The notes under the pieces are model-generated. The model was not told the origin of the DNA, searched no databases, and was given only the letters and a program-made list of their open reading frames with translations. A program made the translations under genes and the position numbers. Shown in pieces: positions 9,456 through 19,008 of a stretch of 64,000 nucleotides of DNA. Positions within the stretch are counted from its first letter, which is position 1; every line of letters starts with the position of its first letter. Origin of the DNA: an uncultured Lysobacter sp. (lineage in GTDB: Bacteria > Pseudomonadota > Gammaproteobacteria > Xanthomonadales > Xanthomonadaceae); assembly GCA_946480055.1 (NCBI GenBank), contig CAMLID010000005.1, forward strand, positions 45,419 to 109,418, given 5' to 3'.

Positions 9456-9616
9456 GCCGCCGCAGCGGCTGGACCGCCTCTAGGCGGGGTCCAGCCCGGT
9501 GCCGCGCCCATTCAGTTGCATCTGAAACCACAGGATTTGTCAATCCCCCTGAACTGCCTTATGTTCTGACGCAGGTCACGTTTTTTCGTCCAACGACCTC
9601 AAAGGGGGATGTAGTC

Positions 9617-10075
9617 GTGAAAATGCCGGCATGCCGCATGTCGATCCTGCCCGTGCTCGTCGGGCTCCTGTACGCAGGAAGCGCACAGGCTCAAGACCAG
9701 GATGGATGCCCGCAGTTGCCGCCTTCTTCGCAACTGACCTGGGAACACAAAGCCAACGCCGGTTCGGATTTCTGCCGGGCCCTGCGCAACGACGGCAGCG
9801 AAGCGTTCGGTATGTATATCTCCAACAAATCGCCGTTCACGCCCAAGCGCGGCGACCGCGCCGAAGCAGGCAGCATCGACGGCAAATCCGTGTTCTGGTA
9901 CCGCGGCGAACTCGCCGGCAAGCCCGACGTGCAGGTGCGCGAAACCCTGCTCGATCTCGGCAACGGCCGGATCGCCCACATCTGGCTGCAGGCCGCCTCG
10001 CCCGACAAGCTCGGCGAAGTGCTGGGCCTGACCCAGGGGCTGCGATTTCCTTCGGCCCGACTGAGCAGCAAGTAA
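9617..10075 (+). CDS. secreted protein of unknown function
   Basis: A 152-residue protein with a Sec signal peptide ending at about AGSAQA|QDQDG. I chose the GTG at 9617 because an AAAGGGGGA Shine-Dalgarno ends 7 nt before it; ATG 9623 is the alternative. The mature part has two cysteines (DGCPQLP and SDFCRAL) that could form a disulfide, followed by an alternating beta-like region. I do not recognise a family. It is an isolated gene preceded by a T-rich stretch near 9580. Confidence 0.72.
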   Translation: MKMPACRMSILPVLVGLLYAGSAQAQDQDGCPQLPPSSQLTWEHKANAGSDFCRALRNDGSEAFGMYISNKSPFTPKRGDRAEAGSIDGKSVFWYRGELAGKPDVQVRETLLDLGNGRIAHIWLQAASPDKLGEVLGLTQGLRFPSARLSSK

Positions 10076-10243
10076 TCCGGTGACGGCGCGGCGGTTTCGG
10101 ACCGCCGCGCCGCCATCGCTGCGTTCGATCTTCCTCCCAGGCTTTGCGCGAGCCCGCGCGCGGCGTACCGTGTGCGCAGGCGCGGTCGCGCCCGTGGGCA
10201 TTGCACACTGGAAGTTCCCGATCCGTCATCCAGGAGGAAGATC

Positions 10244-10954
10244 ATGATCAAACGACTCGGCGCCGAATTCATCGGTACGTTTTGGCTGGTGCTCGGCGGT
10301 TGCGGCAGCGCGGTATTGGCGGCCAATTTCGGCGGTGTCGGCAATCCGCTCGGCATCGGCTTCCTGGGCGTGGCGCTGGCCTTCGGCCTGACCGTGCTGA
10401 CCGGCGCCTACGCGCTGGGCCATATCTCCGGCGGGCATTTCAATCCGGCGGTGAGTTTCGGCTTGTGGGCGGGCGGACGCTTCGCCGGCAAGGACCTGCT
10501 GCCCTACATCGTCGCGCAGGTGCTGGGCGGCCTGCTCGCCGGTTTCGTGCTGTGGCAGATCGCGTCGGGCAATCCCGAGTTCTCGGTCGACCCGAACGCG
10601 GCTGGCGCCTTCGCCAGCAACGGCTACGGCTCGCATTCGCCGGGCGGCTACTCGGTCGCGGCGGCGTTCCTGTGCGAAGTGGTGATGACGGCGATGTTCC
10701 TGATCGTGATCCTGGGCGCGACCCACAAGCGCGCGCCGGCCGGCTTCGCTCCGATCGCGATCGGCCTGGCCCTGACTTTGATCCACCTGATCAGCATCCC
10801 GGTCACCAATACCTCCGTGAACCCGGCGCGCTCGACCGGCGTCGGCTTGTTCGCGGGCTCGCAGGCGATCTCGCAACTGTGGCTGTTCTGGCTGGCGCCG
10901 ATCCTCGGCGGCCTGCTCGGCGGCGTGATCTATCGCTGGTTCGACAAGGACTGA
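10244..10954 (+). CDS. aqpZ: aquaporin Z
   Basis: Inner-membrane water channel of 236 residues with six membrane helices and both NPA half-helices: [10 protein letters not shown] and [11 protein letters not shown], the arginine after the second NPA belonging to the selectivity filter. The N-terminus [19 protein letters not shown] is characteristic of AqpZ. A good AGGAGG-like ribosome-binding site (10231-10236) precedes the ATG. The gene is monocistronic and ends in a bidirectional terminator. Confidence 0.97.
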   Translation: MIKRLGAEFIGTFWLVLGGCGSAVLAANFGGVGNPLGIGFLGVALAFGLTVLTGAYALGHISGGHFNPAVSFGLWAGGRFAGKDLLPYIVAQVLGGLLAGFVLWQIASGNPEFSVDPNAAGAFASNGYGSHSPGGYSVAAAFLCEVVMTAMFLIVILGATHKRAPAGFAPIAIGLALTLIHLISIPVTNTSVNPARSTGVGLFAGSQAISQLWLFWLAPILGGLLGGVIYRWFDKD

Positions 10955-10987
10955 GCGGGCGTTACCGCAAACGCATCGCGTAGTACG

Positions 10988-11031
10988 AAAGGCCGCGTCC
11001 CACGCCACGTCGAGCGTGGGGCGCGGCCTTC
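10988..11031. terminator. bidirectional terminator between aqpZ and the 11044-11301 gene
   Basis: Long GC-rich stem: AAGGCCGCGTCCCACGC (10989-11005) pairs with GCGTGGGGCGCGGCCTT (11014-11030) with few mismatches. A residues flank it on the left and CTCGTTT on the right. It separates convergent genes. Confidence 0.75.
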
Positions 11032-11043
11032 TCGTTTGCGCGG

Positions 11044-11301
11044 TCAGCGCGCCGCTTTCTGTTTCACCGCGTCCTCGGCCGCGTCCAGCGCGGCCTGCTG
11101 CAACTGCGCAGCGAGCTTGCGGTTGCTGGCGCTGTCGGCGGCGTCGAGCATCTGATACGCCGCCATCGCCAGCTTGATGCCGCGCGGCGGAATCTTGACG
11201 ATCTTGCCGCCGACGATGGCGAAACCGCCGGCGCCCTGGCCGACGCCGGGCGAGACGAAACTGGCGACGATGACGAACTTGTTGGGATCGATCCCGGGCA
11301 T
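11044..11301 (-). CDS. small hypothetical protein
   Basis: An 85-residue protein starting at the ATG at 11301, which has an AAGGAG ribosome-binding site 8 nt upstream; an in-frame GTG at 11310 overlaps that site and is less likely. The N-terminal half is glycine-rich and hydrophobic (ASFVSPGVGQGAGGFAIVGG) and the C-terminal half is a charged alanine-rich helix (LAAQLQQAALDAAEDAVKQ). There is no cleavable signal peptide. Function unknown. Confidence 0.72.
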   Translation of the reverse strand: MPGIDPNKFVIVASFVSPGVGQGAGGFAIVGGKIVKIPPRGIKLAMAAYQMLDAADSASNRKLAAQLQQAALDAAEDAVKQKAAR

Positions 11302-11454
11302 GAGCTGCACTCCTTCGCATGAAGACGGCGCGGCCGGACGGCAGCGCCGGCGCGTTTCTCATCGGCCGGTTCGTCCAATGGGACGAACCGATGAGAGCCT
11401 GCGCCGATAGCAACTAACGCTGCTAGCCGCGCATAGCGGCCAGAACCTCGCGCC

Positions 11455-11910
11455 TCAGCGTTCCCACCACGGTCGCGGCAGCTTGCGGCCTTCCAGGCGC
11501 GTCTCGTAATCGCGCGCGATCGTATCCAGCGTGGTCGCGGCGAAACGCGCCAGCAACTGCTCGCGCGCCTCGTCCAGGGCGTCGCGCAGAGCCGCGTTCA
11601 CGCCCTGCTCGACCAGGCAGCGCGGATGATCGTCGGACAAGCCCAGCGCGAACACCGGCGGTTCGCCGATCGCACGGTAGACATCGAGCAGGCTGATCCG
11701 CTGCAAGGGCTGGGTCAGCGTCCAACCGCCGCCGTGGCCCTTCAGCGATCGCACATAACCGGCCTCGCGCAGCCCGGCCATGGTCCGTCGCACCACCACC
11801 GCGTTGGTGTTGAGGATGTTGGCGATCAGTTCAGAGGCGACCGGCTTCGGGCTCTGCGCCATGTGGATCAGCACATGCAGCATGCGCGACAGACGATTGT
11901 CGTTTCTCAT
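11455..11910 (-). CDS. Rrf2-family transcriptional regulator
   Basis: A 151-residue Rrf2 regulator with the winged-helix N-terminus NRLSRMLHVLIHMAQ, the recognition region NTNAVVVRRTMAGLREAG and the wing GHGGGWTLTQPLQRISLLDVYRAI. It lacks the three-cysteine cluster used by IscR/NsrR to bind an Fe-S cluster (only one Cys, PRCLVEQ), so it resembles the YwnA-like branch. It is divergent from the reductase at 12097, and the shared intergenic region carries repeated ACGTAAC motifs, so it probably controls itself and the reductase. Confidence 0.88.
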   Translation of the reverse strand: MRNDNRLSRMLHVLIHMAQSPKPVASELIANILNTNAVVVRRTMAGLREAGYVRSLKGHGGGWTLTQPLQRISLLDVYRAIGEPPVFALGLSDDHPRCLVEQGVNAALRDALDEAREQLLARFAATTLDTIARDYETRLEGRKLPRPWWER

Positions 11911-11964
11911 CCGGCTCGCGCTCGCGGTGATCGGTCCGGGGCGATCTTAACAGTCGCCGTCTTT

Positions 11965-12031
11965 ACGTAACACATGAAGTTGCATCAACGCCGGCCGCGA
12001 TGATAAAACGTAACTTCACTTGATACGTAAC
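11965..12031. promoter_or_regulatory. repeated ACGTAAC boxes in the rrf2/reductase divergent region
   Basis: Three copies of ACGTAAC (11965-11971, 12008-12014, 12025-12031) on the same strand, the last two 17 nt apart, with AAGTTGCATCAA and AACTTCACTTGAT between them. This AT-richer block sits between divergent start codons, the position expected for an operator of the Rrf2 protein. Confidence 0.5.
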
Positions 12032-12096
12032 GACCGCGAGCCGTCCCGGCGCCTGTGCACCGCGATGCGCGGTCGCGCAGCCACAGGAGCAGGACC

Positions 12097-12993
12097 ATGC
12101 AATACGAAGTCATCGTCGTAGGCGGCAGCTACGCCGGCCTGGCCGCCGCGATGCCGCTCGCGCGAGCGCGCCGACGCGTGCTGGTGATCGACGCCGGCCG
12201 CCCGCGCAACCGCTACGCCGCGCATTCGCACGGATTTTTCGGCATGGACGGCTGGTCGCCTCAGGACATGCTCGACGAGGCCAGCCGCCAGCTCGCGACC
12301 TACCCCAGCGTCGAGCTGCTGCACGGTCAGGCGGTGCAGGCAGGCGCGGACGGCGACGGCTATGCATTGGGCCTGGCCGACGGCCGCAGCGTCGCCGGCC
12401 AGCGACTGATCCTGGCCACCGGCGTCGTCGACGAACTGCCGACGATCCCCGGCCTGCGCGAGCGCTGGGGCCAGAGTGTGGTGCATTGCCCCTACTGCCA
12501 CGGCTACGAGTTCGGCCAGCGCCCGCTGGGCGTGCTGGCGACCCAGGCCACGTCCATACACCAGGCCTTGCTGGTGCCCGACTGGGGACCGACCACCTAC
12601 TTCAGCCAGGGGCGGTTCGAACCCGACGAGGAACAGACGGCGAAACTGGCCGCGCGCGGCGTGCGCATCGAACGCAGCCCGGTCGTGGCGTTGCTCGGCG
12701 ACGGCACCGACTTGTCGGCGGTGCGCCTGCAGGACGGCTGCGAGATCGCGCTGGCCGGCTTGTTCGTCGCGCCGAGCACGCGCCCGGTCGATAGGCTCGC
12801 CGAGCAATTGGGCTGCGCCTACGACGAGGGCCCCTGGGGCCCGGTGCTGCGCGTGGACGAGATCAAGAAAACCACCGTCGCCGGCGTGTTCGCGGCCGGC
12901 GACAACACTAATGCGATGGCCAGCGTCGCCCTCGCGGTCGCGGCCGGCACCATGGCCGGGGTGGCTGCGCACCAGTCCTTGCTCCAGCTGTAG
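12097..12993 (+). CDS. thioredoxin-reductase-like FAD/NAD(P) oxidoreductase
   Basis: A 298-residue pyridine-nucleotide disulfide oxidoreductase. The FAD site is at the N-terminus (YEVIVVGGSYAGLAAA), followed by the CPYC redox pair (CPYCHGYE) and the C-terminal FAD motif GVFAAGDNTN. In classical TrxB the NADPH motif GxGxxA follows the CxxC; here that region reads GVLATQATSIHQ and is degenerate, so cofactor use may differ. Related proteins act on small disulfides or without a thioredoxin partner. Probably controlled by the divergent Rrf2 regulator. Confidence 0.85.
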   Translation: MQYEVIVVGGSYAGLAAAMPLARARRRVLVIDAGRPRNRYAAHSHGFFGMDGWSPQDMLDEASRQLATYPSVELLHGQAVQAGADGDGYALGLADGRSVAGQRLILATGVVDELPTIPGLRERWGQSVVHCPYCHGYEFGQRPLGVLATQATSIHQALLVPDWGPTTYFSQGRFEPDEEQTAKLAARGVRIERSPVVALLGDGTDLSAVRLQDGCEIALAGLFVAPSTRPVDRLAEQLGCAYDEGPWGPVLRVDEIKKTTVAGVFAAGDNTNAMASVALAVAAGTMAGVAAHQSLLQL

Positions 12994-13012
12994 GCGCGCA
13001 TCGCAACTGTGC

Positions 13013-13045
13013 GCAAAAAAAAGGAGCCGCGCGATGCGCGGCCCC
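13013..13045 (-). terminator. terminator of the second pirin gene
   Basis: GCCGCGC (13025-13031) and GCGCGGC (13035-13041) form the stem. On the minus strand it is followed by TCC and eight T residues, the classical intrinsic-terminator form. Confidence 0.85.
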
Positions 13046-13082
13046 GTAGGTCTTGCGGTTACCGGCGAGCCTGATCGTTCGC

Positions 13083-13952
13083 TTAGAACTTGCCTTCCTG
13101 GAAGTCCACGAACGCCTGCATCACTTCCTGCTTGGTGTTCATCACGAACGGACCGTAACGCGCAACCGGCTCGCGCAGCGGCCGGCCCGCGACCAGGATC
13201 GCGCGCGTGCCCGCGGCGCCTGCGCGCAGCTTGAGCACTTCGCCGCCAGCGAGCACCGCCAGCTCCTGCGCATCGACCTCGCGCGCGTCGTCGCCGTCGC
13301 CAATCGCGGCCCCGCCTTCGTAGACGTAGACGAAGGCGTTATGACCTTCGGGCAAGGCGTACTGCCACTGCGCGCCCGCGTCCAGGGCGATATCCAGGTA
13401 CACCGGATCGGTCGCCGGCTGCGCGATCGGGCCGTCGGTGTCGCCGACGCGACCGGCGATCACTTTCACCGCCACGCCGTCGGCCGGCTGCAGCAGCGGA
13501 ATGCGCTCGGGCGCGAATTCCTGATAGCGCGGATCGGTCATCTTGTCGCGCGCCGGCAGGTTCACCCACAACTGGAAACCGCGCATGCGGCCTTCCTGTT
13601 GCTCGGGCATCTCCGAATGCACCAGGCCGCGGCCGGCGGTCATCCACTGCACGCTGCCGGGCACCAGCACGCCCTCGTTGCCGTGGTTGTCCTTGTGGCG
13701 CATGCGGCCGTCGAGCATGTAGGTCACCGTCTCGAAACCGCGGTGCGGATGCTCCGGGAAACCGGCGATGTAGTCCTCGGCGCGGTCGGTGCCGAATTCG
13801 TCCAGCAGCAGGAACGGATCCAGATCGGGCAACTCGGCCCCGCCGATCACCCGGGTCAGGCGCACACCGGCGCCGTCCGAGGTCGGCTGACCGCGCAGCT
13901 TGCGGCCGACGCGGGCGTAGCGAAGGGAAACGTCTTGGGTGGCGGTGGCCAT
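13083..13952 (-). CDS. pirin family protein (YhaK/YhhW-like)
   Basis: A 289-residue bicupin. Metal-site signature of the pirin N-terminal cupin: FPEHPHRGFETVTYMLDG, then PGSVQWMTAGRGLVHSEMP. The start at ATG 13952 has an AGGAGAGG ribosome-binding site; the frame is open 18 codons further up. Compared with the pirin at 8595, it has the longer RMRGFQLWVNLPA region typical of quercetinase-like members. Upstream, three evenly spaced GGAAC motifs suggest dedicated regulation. Confidence 0.9.
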   Translation of the reverse strand: MATATQDVSLRYARVGRKLRGQPTSDGAGVRLTRVIGGAELPDLDPFLLLDEFGTDRAEDYIAGFPEHPHRGFETVTYMLDGRMRHKDNHGNEGVLVPGSVQWMTAGRGLVHSEMPEQQEGRMRGFQLWVNLPARDKMTDPRYQEFAPERIPLLQPADGVAVKVIAGRVGDTDGPIAQPATDPVYLDIALDAGAQWQYALPEGHNAFVYVYEGGAAIGDGDDAREVDAQELAVLAGGEVLKLRAGAAGTRAILVAGRPLREPVARYGPFVMNTKQEVMQAFVDFQEGKF

Positions 13953-14008
13953 GGTCCTCTCCTGAAATTCGTCGCCGGTTCGGCGCTGGGCACAGAATGC
14001 CACCACAT

Positions 14009-14062
14009 TATCGGAACGATATAGCTATAACTAGGAACATCATTTACATATTTGGAACGATA
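14009..14062 (-). promoter_or_regulatory. phased GGAAC repeats upstream of the pirin gene
   Basis: GGAACGATA at 14013-14021, GGAACAT at 14034-14040 and GGAACGATA at 14054-14062 recur every 20-21 bp (two helical turns). The first also forms the dyad TATCG-GAA-CGATA (14009-14021). The region is AT-rich compared with its surroundings and lies about 60-110 bp before the start codon. Confidence 0.5.
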
Positions 14063-14098
14063 ACCATCCGTTGCAGGGGCCGGTAAGCAGGACGCGGA

Positions 14099-14118
14099 AC
14101 GCTCCCGATGTCGGGAGC
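14099..14118 (-). terminator. hairpin downstream of the secreted hydrolase gene
   Basis: Perfect 9-bp inverted repeat CGCTCCCGA/TCGGGAGCG with a 2-nt centre, 60 nt after the hydrolase stop. No T run, so terminator function is only possible. Confidence 0.4.
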
Positions 14119-14177
14119 GCTCCGCGCCGGCCGGGGGGCGATCCGGTCCCGCGGCTGCGGAGCCGGATCGGGCTGGC

Positions 14178-15146
14178 TCACTGGCGCAGGAACGCCAGCA
14201 GATCCTGGTTGAGCCGATCCTTGTGGGTATCGGTCAGACCGTGCGGCGCACCCGGATAGACGATCAGGCGTGCGTTCTTGATCAGCGCGGCCGAAGCCTT
14301 GCCCGAGCTGTCGATGGGCACGATCTGGTCGTCGTCGCCATGGATCACCAGGGTCGGCACGTCGATGCGCTTGAGGTCGGCGCGGAAGTCGGTGGCCGAG
14401 AACGCCGCGATCGAGTCGTAGGTGTTCTTGTGGCCGGCCTGCATGCCCTGCACCCAGAACGACTGGATCAGGCCCTGCGAGGGCTTGGCGCCGGGACGGT
14501 TGTAGCCGAAGAAGGGGCCCGATGCGATGTCCAGGTACAGCTGCGAACGGTTCTCCAGCGAGGCCTTGCGCAGGCCGTCGAACACCGCGATCGGCAGGCC
14601 GCCCGGGTTGTCGGCGGTCTGCAGCATCAGCGGCGGCACCGCGCTCACCAGCACCGCCTTCTTGACCCGGGAGGTGCCGTGGCGTCCGATGTAACGCGCC
14701 ACTTCGCCGCCGCCGGTGGAGAAACCGATCAGGGTCGCGTCCTTCAGGTCCAGGGTTTCGATCACCGTGGCCAGGTCGTCGGCGTAATGGTCCATGTCGT
14801 TGCCGTCCCAGGGTTGGCTGGAGCGGCCATGGCCGCGACGGTCGTGCGCGACCACGCGATAGCCCTGATCGGCCAGGAACAGCATCTGCGATTCCCAGCT
14901 GTCCGAGTTCAACGGCCAGCCGTGGCTGAAGGTGACGACCGGGCCGTTCTTCGGGCCCCAGTCCTTGTAGTAGAGGCGCACGCCGTCGCGGGTGGTGATG
15001 TAGCCGGCGCTGCGGTCGACATCGCGGGCGGCGACGACGGACGGGCCGGTCTGGGCCGGGCTCGCTTGGGCGGCGGCGGCCTCGGTCGAGACGGCGGACG
15101 CGGCCAGGACGGCCAGACCAAGGGCGGTACGATGCAGGACGTTCAT
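14178..15146 (-). CDS. exported alpha/beta hydrolase, non-heme haloperoxidase type
   Basis: A 322-residue protein with a signal peptide (hydrophobic [11 protein letters not shown], cleavage near AAAAQA). The body is the cofactor-free chloroperoxidase/esterase type of alpha/beta hydrolase: [10 protein letters not shown] oxyanion segment, nucleophile S in GFSTGGGE, acid D in [11 protein letters not shown] and H in PGAPHGLTD. Such enzymes are esterases with incidental perhydrolysis; the true substrate is unknown. It is divergent from the AraC regulator at 15263, which is the obvious candidate controller. Confidence 0.9.
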   Translation of the reverse strand: MNVLHRTALGLAVLAASAVSTEAAAAQASPAQTGPSVVAARDVDRSAGYITTRDGVRLYYKDWGPKNGPVVTFSHGWPLNSDSWESQMLFLADQGYRVVAHDRRGHGRSSQPWDGNDMDHYADDLATVIETLDLKDATLIGFSTGGGEVARYIGRHGTSRVKKAVLVSAVPPLMLQTADNPGGLPIAVFDGLRKASLENRSQLYLDIASGPFFGYNRPGAKPSQGLIQSFWVQGMQAGHKNTYDSIAAFSATDFRADLKRIDVPTLVIHGDDDQIVPIDSSGKASAALIKNARLIVYPGAPHGLTDTHKDRLNQDLLAFLRQ

Positions 15147-15231
15147 GCGGTGCTCCTAAGCGAGAAGGTGGGAAAGGCGTTGCCTGTCGGCAGGACGTAC
15201 TTTGCGCGCCCAGCCGATACTATTTGCGGCA

Positions 15232-15237
15232 TATAAT
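15232..15237 (+). promoter_or_regulatory. -10 box of the AraC regulator gene
   Basis: Consensus TATAAT 26 nt before the start codon, within an AT-rich patch of the divergent region. No good -35 at standard spacing; the nearest TTGCGC (15202) is too far, which suggests an activated promoter. Confidence 0.45.
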
Positions 15238-15262
15238 CCTTAAAACATTGCCTGGAGTATCA

Positions 15263-16093
15263 ATGGCCGACCGACTCGACGCGCTGCTCCATCGCTTTTC
15301 GGTCCGGGCGCAGACCTTCCAGGCCGGAACGCTGTGCGGCATCAACGACCTCACGCCCGACGGCGACAGCGGTCAGCTGCACCTGATCCGGCGCGGCGAA
15401 GTCGCGGTGAGCCACGGCGGCGCGATCGCCGCGCGCGTCGCCACGCCCAGCCTGCTGCTGTATCCGCGGCCGCTGCCGCACCGCTTCGTGATGGACGACG
15501 CGGCCGGGGCCGAACTGACCTGCGCCCACCTGCGCTTCGACGGCGGCAGCGCCAACCCGGTGGCGGCCGCCCTGCCTGCATTCGTGTGCCTGCCGCTGGA
15601 CACCATCTCCGGTCTCGACAGCAGCCTGGCGCTGCTGTTCGAAGAGGCTTTCGAGCAGCGCTGCGGGCGCCGGGCGATGCTGGACCGCTTGTTCGAAGTG
15701 GTGCTGATCCAGGTCCTGCGCCATCTCATGGACGACGGCCAGACCCGCGTCGGCATGCTGGCGGGACTGGCCGATCCGCGACTGCGCCTGGCCATCGTCG
15801 CCATGCACGAGGCGCCCGCGGAGGACTGGAGCCTGGAAGCGCTCGCGGCCCAGGCCGGCATGTCGCGCAGCGCGTTCGCCAATGCGTTCCGCGACGCCGT
15901 CGGCTACACGCCGGGCGCTTATCTGCAGCAATGGCGGGTCGCGCTGGCGCAGCGCGCGCTGGCGCAGGGGCGCTCGCTCAAACGCATCGCCGATGAGGTC
16001 GGCTACGGCAGCGAATCGACGCTGTCGCGCGCCTTCAAGGCCCAGTGCGGGCTATCGCCGAGGGAATGGAAGCAGAGCCAGCAGCGCGCTTAG
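15263..16093 (+). CDS. AraC-family transcriptional regulator with cupin domain
   Basis: A 276-residue regulator. The N-terminal about 170 residues are an AraC-type cupin sensor of the DUF6597/cupin_6 kind (HLIRRGEVAVSHGG, PSLLLYPRPLPHRF). The C-terminal two-helix-turn-helix domain reads WSLEALAAQAGMSRSAFANAF and LKRIADEVGYGSESTLSRAF, ending GLSPREWK. ATG 15263 is chosen over the upstream in-frame ATG because it follows GGAG. Divergent from the secreted hydrolase. Its stop overlaps the convergent methyltransferase stop by 4 nt. Confidence 0.92.
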   Translation: MADRLDALLHRFSVRAQTFQAGTLCGINDLTPDGDSGQLHLIRRGEVAVSHGGAIAARVATPSLLLYPRPLPHRFVMDDAAGAELTCAHLRFDGGSANPVAAALPAFVCLPLDTISGLDSSLALLFEEAFEQRCGRRAMLDRLFEVVLIQVLRHLMDDGQTRVGMLAGLADPRLRLAIVAMHEAPAEDWSLEALAAQAGMSRSAFANAFRDAVGYTPGAYLQQWRVALAQRALAQGRSLKRIADEVGYGSESTLSRAFKAQCGLSPREWKQSQQRA

Positions 16094-16698
16094 ACGGCCT
16101 TGGCCATCTGATGCGGCCTGCGCGTGTACACGTACACCGTCGCCGGCGGCACGTTGCGCAGCACGAAATCGCCGCGGCGCACGTGCAGGCCCAGCTCGCG
16201 CATCACCGAATCGGCCACCGGCGCGGCCGGGCCGTAGGTGAACTGCACGAACACGCCGTCCGCGCGCAGGCATTCGAACGCGGCCGCCAGCAGGCTGGAC
16301 TGCAGCGGCGGCGGCATGGTCAGCAGACCCAGGCCGGACACGACCGCGTCGGCGGGGCCCTCGTCGAGATAGCCGTCGGCGTGCGCCAACTCCGGCAGAG
16401 AACCCGCATCGCCCAGCAGCACCCGCACCTGCGGGAAACGCAGATGCAGATGCGCGTGCAGTTCCTCGTTGAGCTCCAGCACCAGCAGGTCGTGGTCGGC
16501 GATGCCGGCCGCGAGCAGGGCGCGGGTGATCGCGCCGGTGCCGCCGCCGAGTTCGATCACCCGGCGCGCGTCGTCGGGCAGCTCGGCGATCATCGCCGCG
16601 GCCAGCTCAGGGCTGGACGGAGCGACGGCGGCGGTGCGCAGCGGGTTCTTCAGCCATTGGCGGAAGAAGGTCCAGGCACCGAGCTTGCGTGGTTTCAT
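16090..16698 (-). CDS. phospholipid N-methyltransferase-like SAM methyltransferase
   Basis: A 202-residue class I methyltransferase. The N-terminus (FFRQWLKNPLRTAAVAPSS) and the SAM motif RVIELGGGTGAITRALL resemble PmtA-type phospholipid methyltransferases and the KsgA-like superfamily; a LPELAHADGYLDEGPADAVVSGLGLL region corresponds to motifs II-III. The target (phosphatidylethanolamine or other) is inference. It begins 8 nt after rlmKL on the same strand, so both are probably one transcript. Confidence 0.8.
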   Translation of the reverse strand: MKPRKLGAWTFFRQWLKNPLRTAAVAPSSPELAAAMIAELPDDARRVIELGGGTGAITRALLAAGIADHDLLVLELNEELHAHLHLRFPQVRVLLGDAGSLPELAHADGYLDEGPADAVVSGLGLLTMPPPLQSSLLAAAFECLRADGVFVQFTYGPAAPVADSVMRELGLHVRRGDFVLRNVPPATVYVYTRRPHQMAKAV

Positions 16699-16706
16699 GG
16701 CGTCGT

Positions 16707-18911
16707 TCAAAGCGGCTGCAGCCGCCAGCAGCGGTGGATGCGGGCGTCGCGGGCGAAATCGGGCGGGATGGTCTCGGCGCTGATCTCGCGGCAGTCGGCG
16801 AACTCGGCGATGGCGTCCTGGTCGAGGCGGAAGCGGCGGAAGTTGTTGGAGAAGTACAGCACGCCGTTGTCGGCCAGGCGCGCGACCGCGGCGCGCAGCA
16901 GGCGCACGTGTTCGCGCTGGATGTCGAAGTCGTCGGCGCGCGCGGAATTGGAGAAGGTCGGCGGGTCGCAGAAGATCAGGTCGTAGCGGCCGCGGTCGGC
17001 TTCCAGCCAGGCCACCGCGTCGGCCTGGACCAGACGGTGATCGGCGCCGCCGATGCCGTTCTCGCGCAGATTGTCGGCGCACCACTGCAGGTAGGTCGCC
17101 GACAGATCGACCGTGGTGGTCTGTACCGCGCCGCCGACCGCGGCGTGCACGCTGGCCGCGCCGGTGTAGCCGAACAGGTTGAGGAAGCGGCGGCCGCGCG
17201 CTTCCTCGGCGATGCGCAGGCGCATCGGCCGGTGGTCCAGGAACAGGCCGGTGTCGAGGTAGTCGTGCAGGTTCACGCGCAGCCTGGCCGCGCCTTCGCG
17301 CACCACCAGGAATTCGCCGCGCTGATCGAAACGACCGTACTTACTGCCGCCCTTGCCGCGTGCGCGGGTCTTGAGGGCGATGCGCTCGCGCGGCACCGCC
17401 AAGGCTTCGCGCGCGGCCGCCAGCAGTTCGTTGAGGCGGCGGCGCTGGTCGGCTTCGGGAATCGTGGCGGGCGCGGCGTATTCCTGCACGTGCAGGTGCA
17501 GCTGCGGTTCGGGCTCGTCGCTGGTGTAGACGTCGATCGCGGCCGCGTACTCGGGCAGGTCGGCGTCGTAGGCGCGGTAGCAACCGACCTCTTCGCGCTC
17601 ACGCCAGCGCTTGAGTTTGTGCAGGTTCTTGCGCAGACGGTTGGCGACCATCTGCGCGCCGTCGGACAGCGCCTGCGGCGCGGCGTCCTCGCCGGCATCG
17701 GCGCGCGCGCGCGGCGCGATCGGGTCGCACACGATCAGGGTGCATTCGATCGCACCGTTGAACAGCTGGTACTTCTTGTTCGCGCGCAGGCCGGTGGCCT
17801 GGGCCAGTTCGGCGTCGCCGCACAGCAGGCTGGCGCGCCATTCCGGCACCAGACGCTTGAGGGTCTTGCCGAGGCCGCGATACAGCGCCGGATCGGCCGC
17901 CAGACGCGCGTCGTAGGGCGGATTGCAGACGACCAGACCGGTGGCGACGGCTGCGGGAGCGGCGGCCTCGCCCTCGCCCGCTTCGGTCGCCGGCGGCGCG
18001 GCCACGGGCAGGTCCTGCAGTTGTTCGACCGCCGACACCTGCCAGCGGATCACGCCGGCCAGGCCGGCCATGACTTCGTTGTCGCGCGCGGCGCGGATCG
18101 CATGCGGGTCGAGATCGCTGCCGTGGAAGACCGGCCGCAGCGCGGCGCGGCCGGCGTCTTCGCGCGCCTGCGCGTCGGCGCACAGTTCCTGCCAGGCGCT
18201 GCGGTCGAAGCCGCGCCAGCGCGTCGGCGCCAGGCCGTCGTGGCGCAACAGGCCCGGGGCGACGTCGGCCGCCATCAGCGCGCCTTCGATCAGCAGCGTG
18301 CCGCTGCCGCACATCGGATCGAGCAGCGCGCCGCCTTCGGCATAGACGCGCGGCCAGCCGCCGCGCAGCAGCACCGCGGCGGCGAGGTTTTCCTTCAGCG
18401 GCGCTTCGCCCTGCTTCAGGCGCCAGCCGCGGCGGTGCAGCGAACCGCCGCCGAGGTCGATCGAGACGATCGCGCGGTTCTTGCGGATCACCAGGTTCAG
18501 GCGCAGGTCGGGCGCGTCCACGTCCACGTCCGGGCGTGCGCCGGTGCGCGCACGCATCACGTCGACCACCGCGTCCTTGACCCGCTGCGCGGCGTAGCGC
18601 GCGTGGGTGATCGCGGTGCCCGAGACATGCGCGTCGACGGCCAGCGTGTTGGTCGCATCCAGATGCTGCGGCCAGTCGATCGCGGCGACGCCGGCGTAGA
18701 GCGCGTGCTCGTCCGGGCAGTCGAATTCGGCGATCGGCCACAACACGCGGCTGGCCAGGCGCGACCACAGCACCGCGCGCTGGGCGTCGCGCAGCTCGCC
18801 TTCGGCGTTGGCGCCGGCCAGCGCGGCGGTCGCGCGCGCGCAGCCGAGCGCGACCAGTTCGTCGGCCAGCAGATATTCCAGACCCTTACCGCAGCTGACG
18901 TAGAACTTCAC
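16707..18911 (-). CDS. rlmL: bifunctional 23S rRNA methyltransferase RlmKL
   Basis: A 734-residue fusion that methylates 23S rRNA at G2445 (N2, RlmL part) and G2069 (N7, RlmK part). N-terminus [24 protein letters not shown] region to about residue 160, first methyltransferase with [14 protein letters not shown] near residue 200 and NPPY near 330, then the second with [13 protein letters not shown] near 575 and [10 protein letters not shown] near 645. Length agrees with gammaproteobacterial RlmKL. An alanine/glutamate-rich insertion lies just before NPPY ([16 protein letters not shown]). Confidence 0.96.
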   Translation of the reverse strand: MKFYVSCGKGLEYLLADELVALGCARATAALAGANAEGELRDAQRAVLWSRLASRVLWPIAEFDCPDEHALYAGVAAIDWPQHLDATNTLAVDAHVSGTAITHARYAAQRVKDAVVDVMRARTGARPDVDVDAPDLRLNLVIRKNRAIVSIDLGGGSLHRRGWRLKQGEAPLKENLAAAVLLRGGWPRVYAEGGALLDPMCGSGTLLIEGALMAADVAPGLLRHDGLAPTRWRGFDRSAWQELCADAQAREDAGRAALRPVFHGSDLDPHAIRAARDNEVMAGLAGVIRWQVSAVEQLQDLPVAAPPATEAGEGEAAAPAAVATGLVVCNPPYDARLAADPALYRGLGKTLKRLVPEWRASLLCGDAELAQATGLRANKKYQLFNGAIECTLIVCDPIAPRARADAGEDAAPQALSDGAQMVANRLRKNLHKLKRWREREEVGCYRAYDADLPEYAAAIDVYTSDEPEPQLHLHVQEYAAPATIPEADQRRRLNELLAAAREALAVPRERIALKTRARGKGGSKYGRFDQRGEFLVVREGAARLRVNLHDYLDTGLFLDHRPMRLRIAEEARGRRFLNLFGYTGAASVHAAVGGAVQTTTVDLSATYLQWCADNLRENGIGGADHRLVQADAVAWLEADRGRYDLIFCDPPTFSNSARADDFDIQREHVRLLRAAVARLADNGVLYFSNNFRRFRLDQDAIAEFADCREISAETIPPDFARDARIHRCWRLQPL

Positions 18912-19008
18912 GAAGACTTCCTGAATGACGAGAGGAGCGAGAAAAAGAACGTCGGCTCGCGCGCAGTATCCGCGTAGCCGGTCAAGGGCGCGTGTGGCGG
19001 CGGCGCCG

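Noticed and set aside
9468..9497. Imperfect hairpin after the first pirin gene (CTGGACC...GGTCCAG)
   Set aside because: Bulged stem without T run; could be a weak terminator, but evidence is thin.
16689..18977. 762-codon plus-strand frame opposite rlmKL
   Set aside because: Shadow of rlmKL, low-complexity Val/Gly/Gln/His content.
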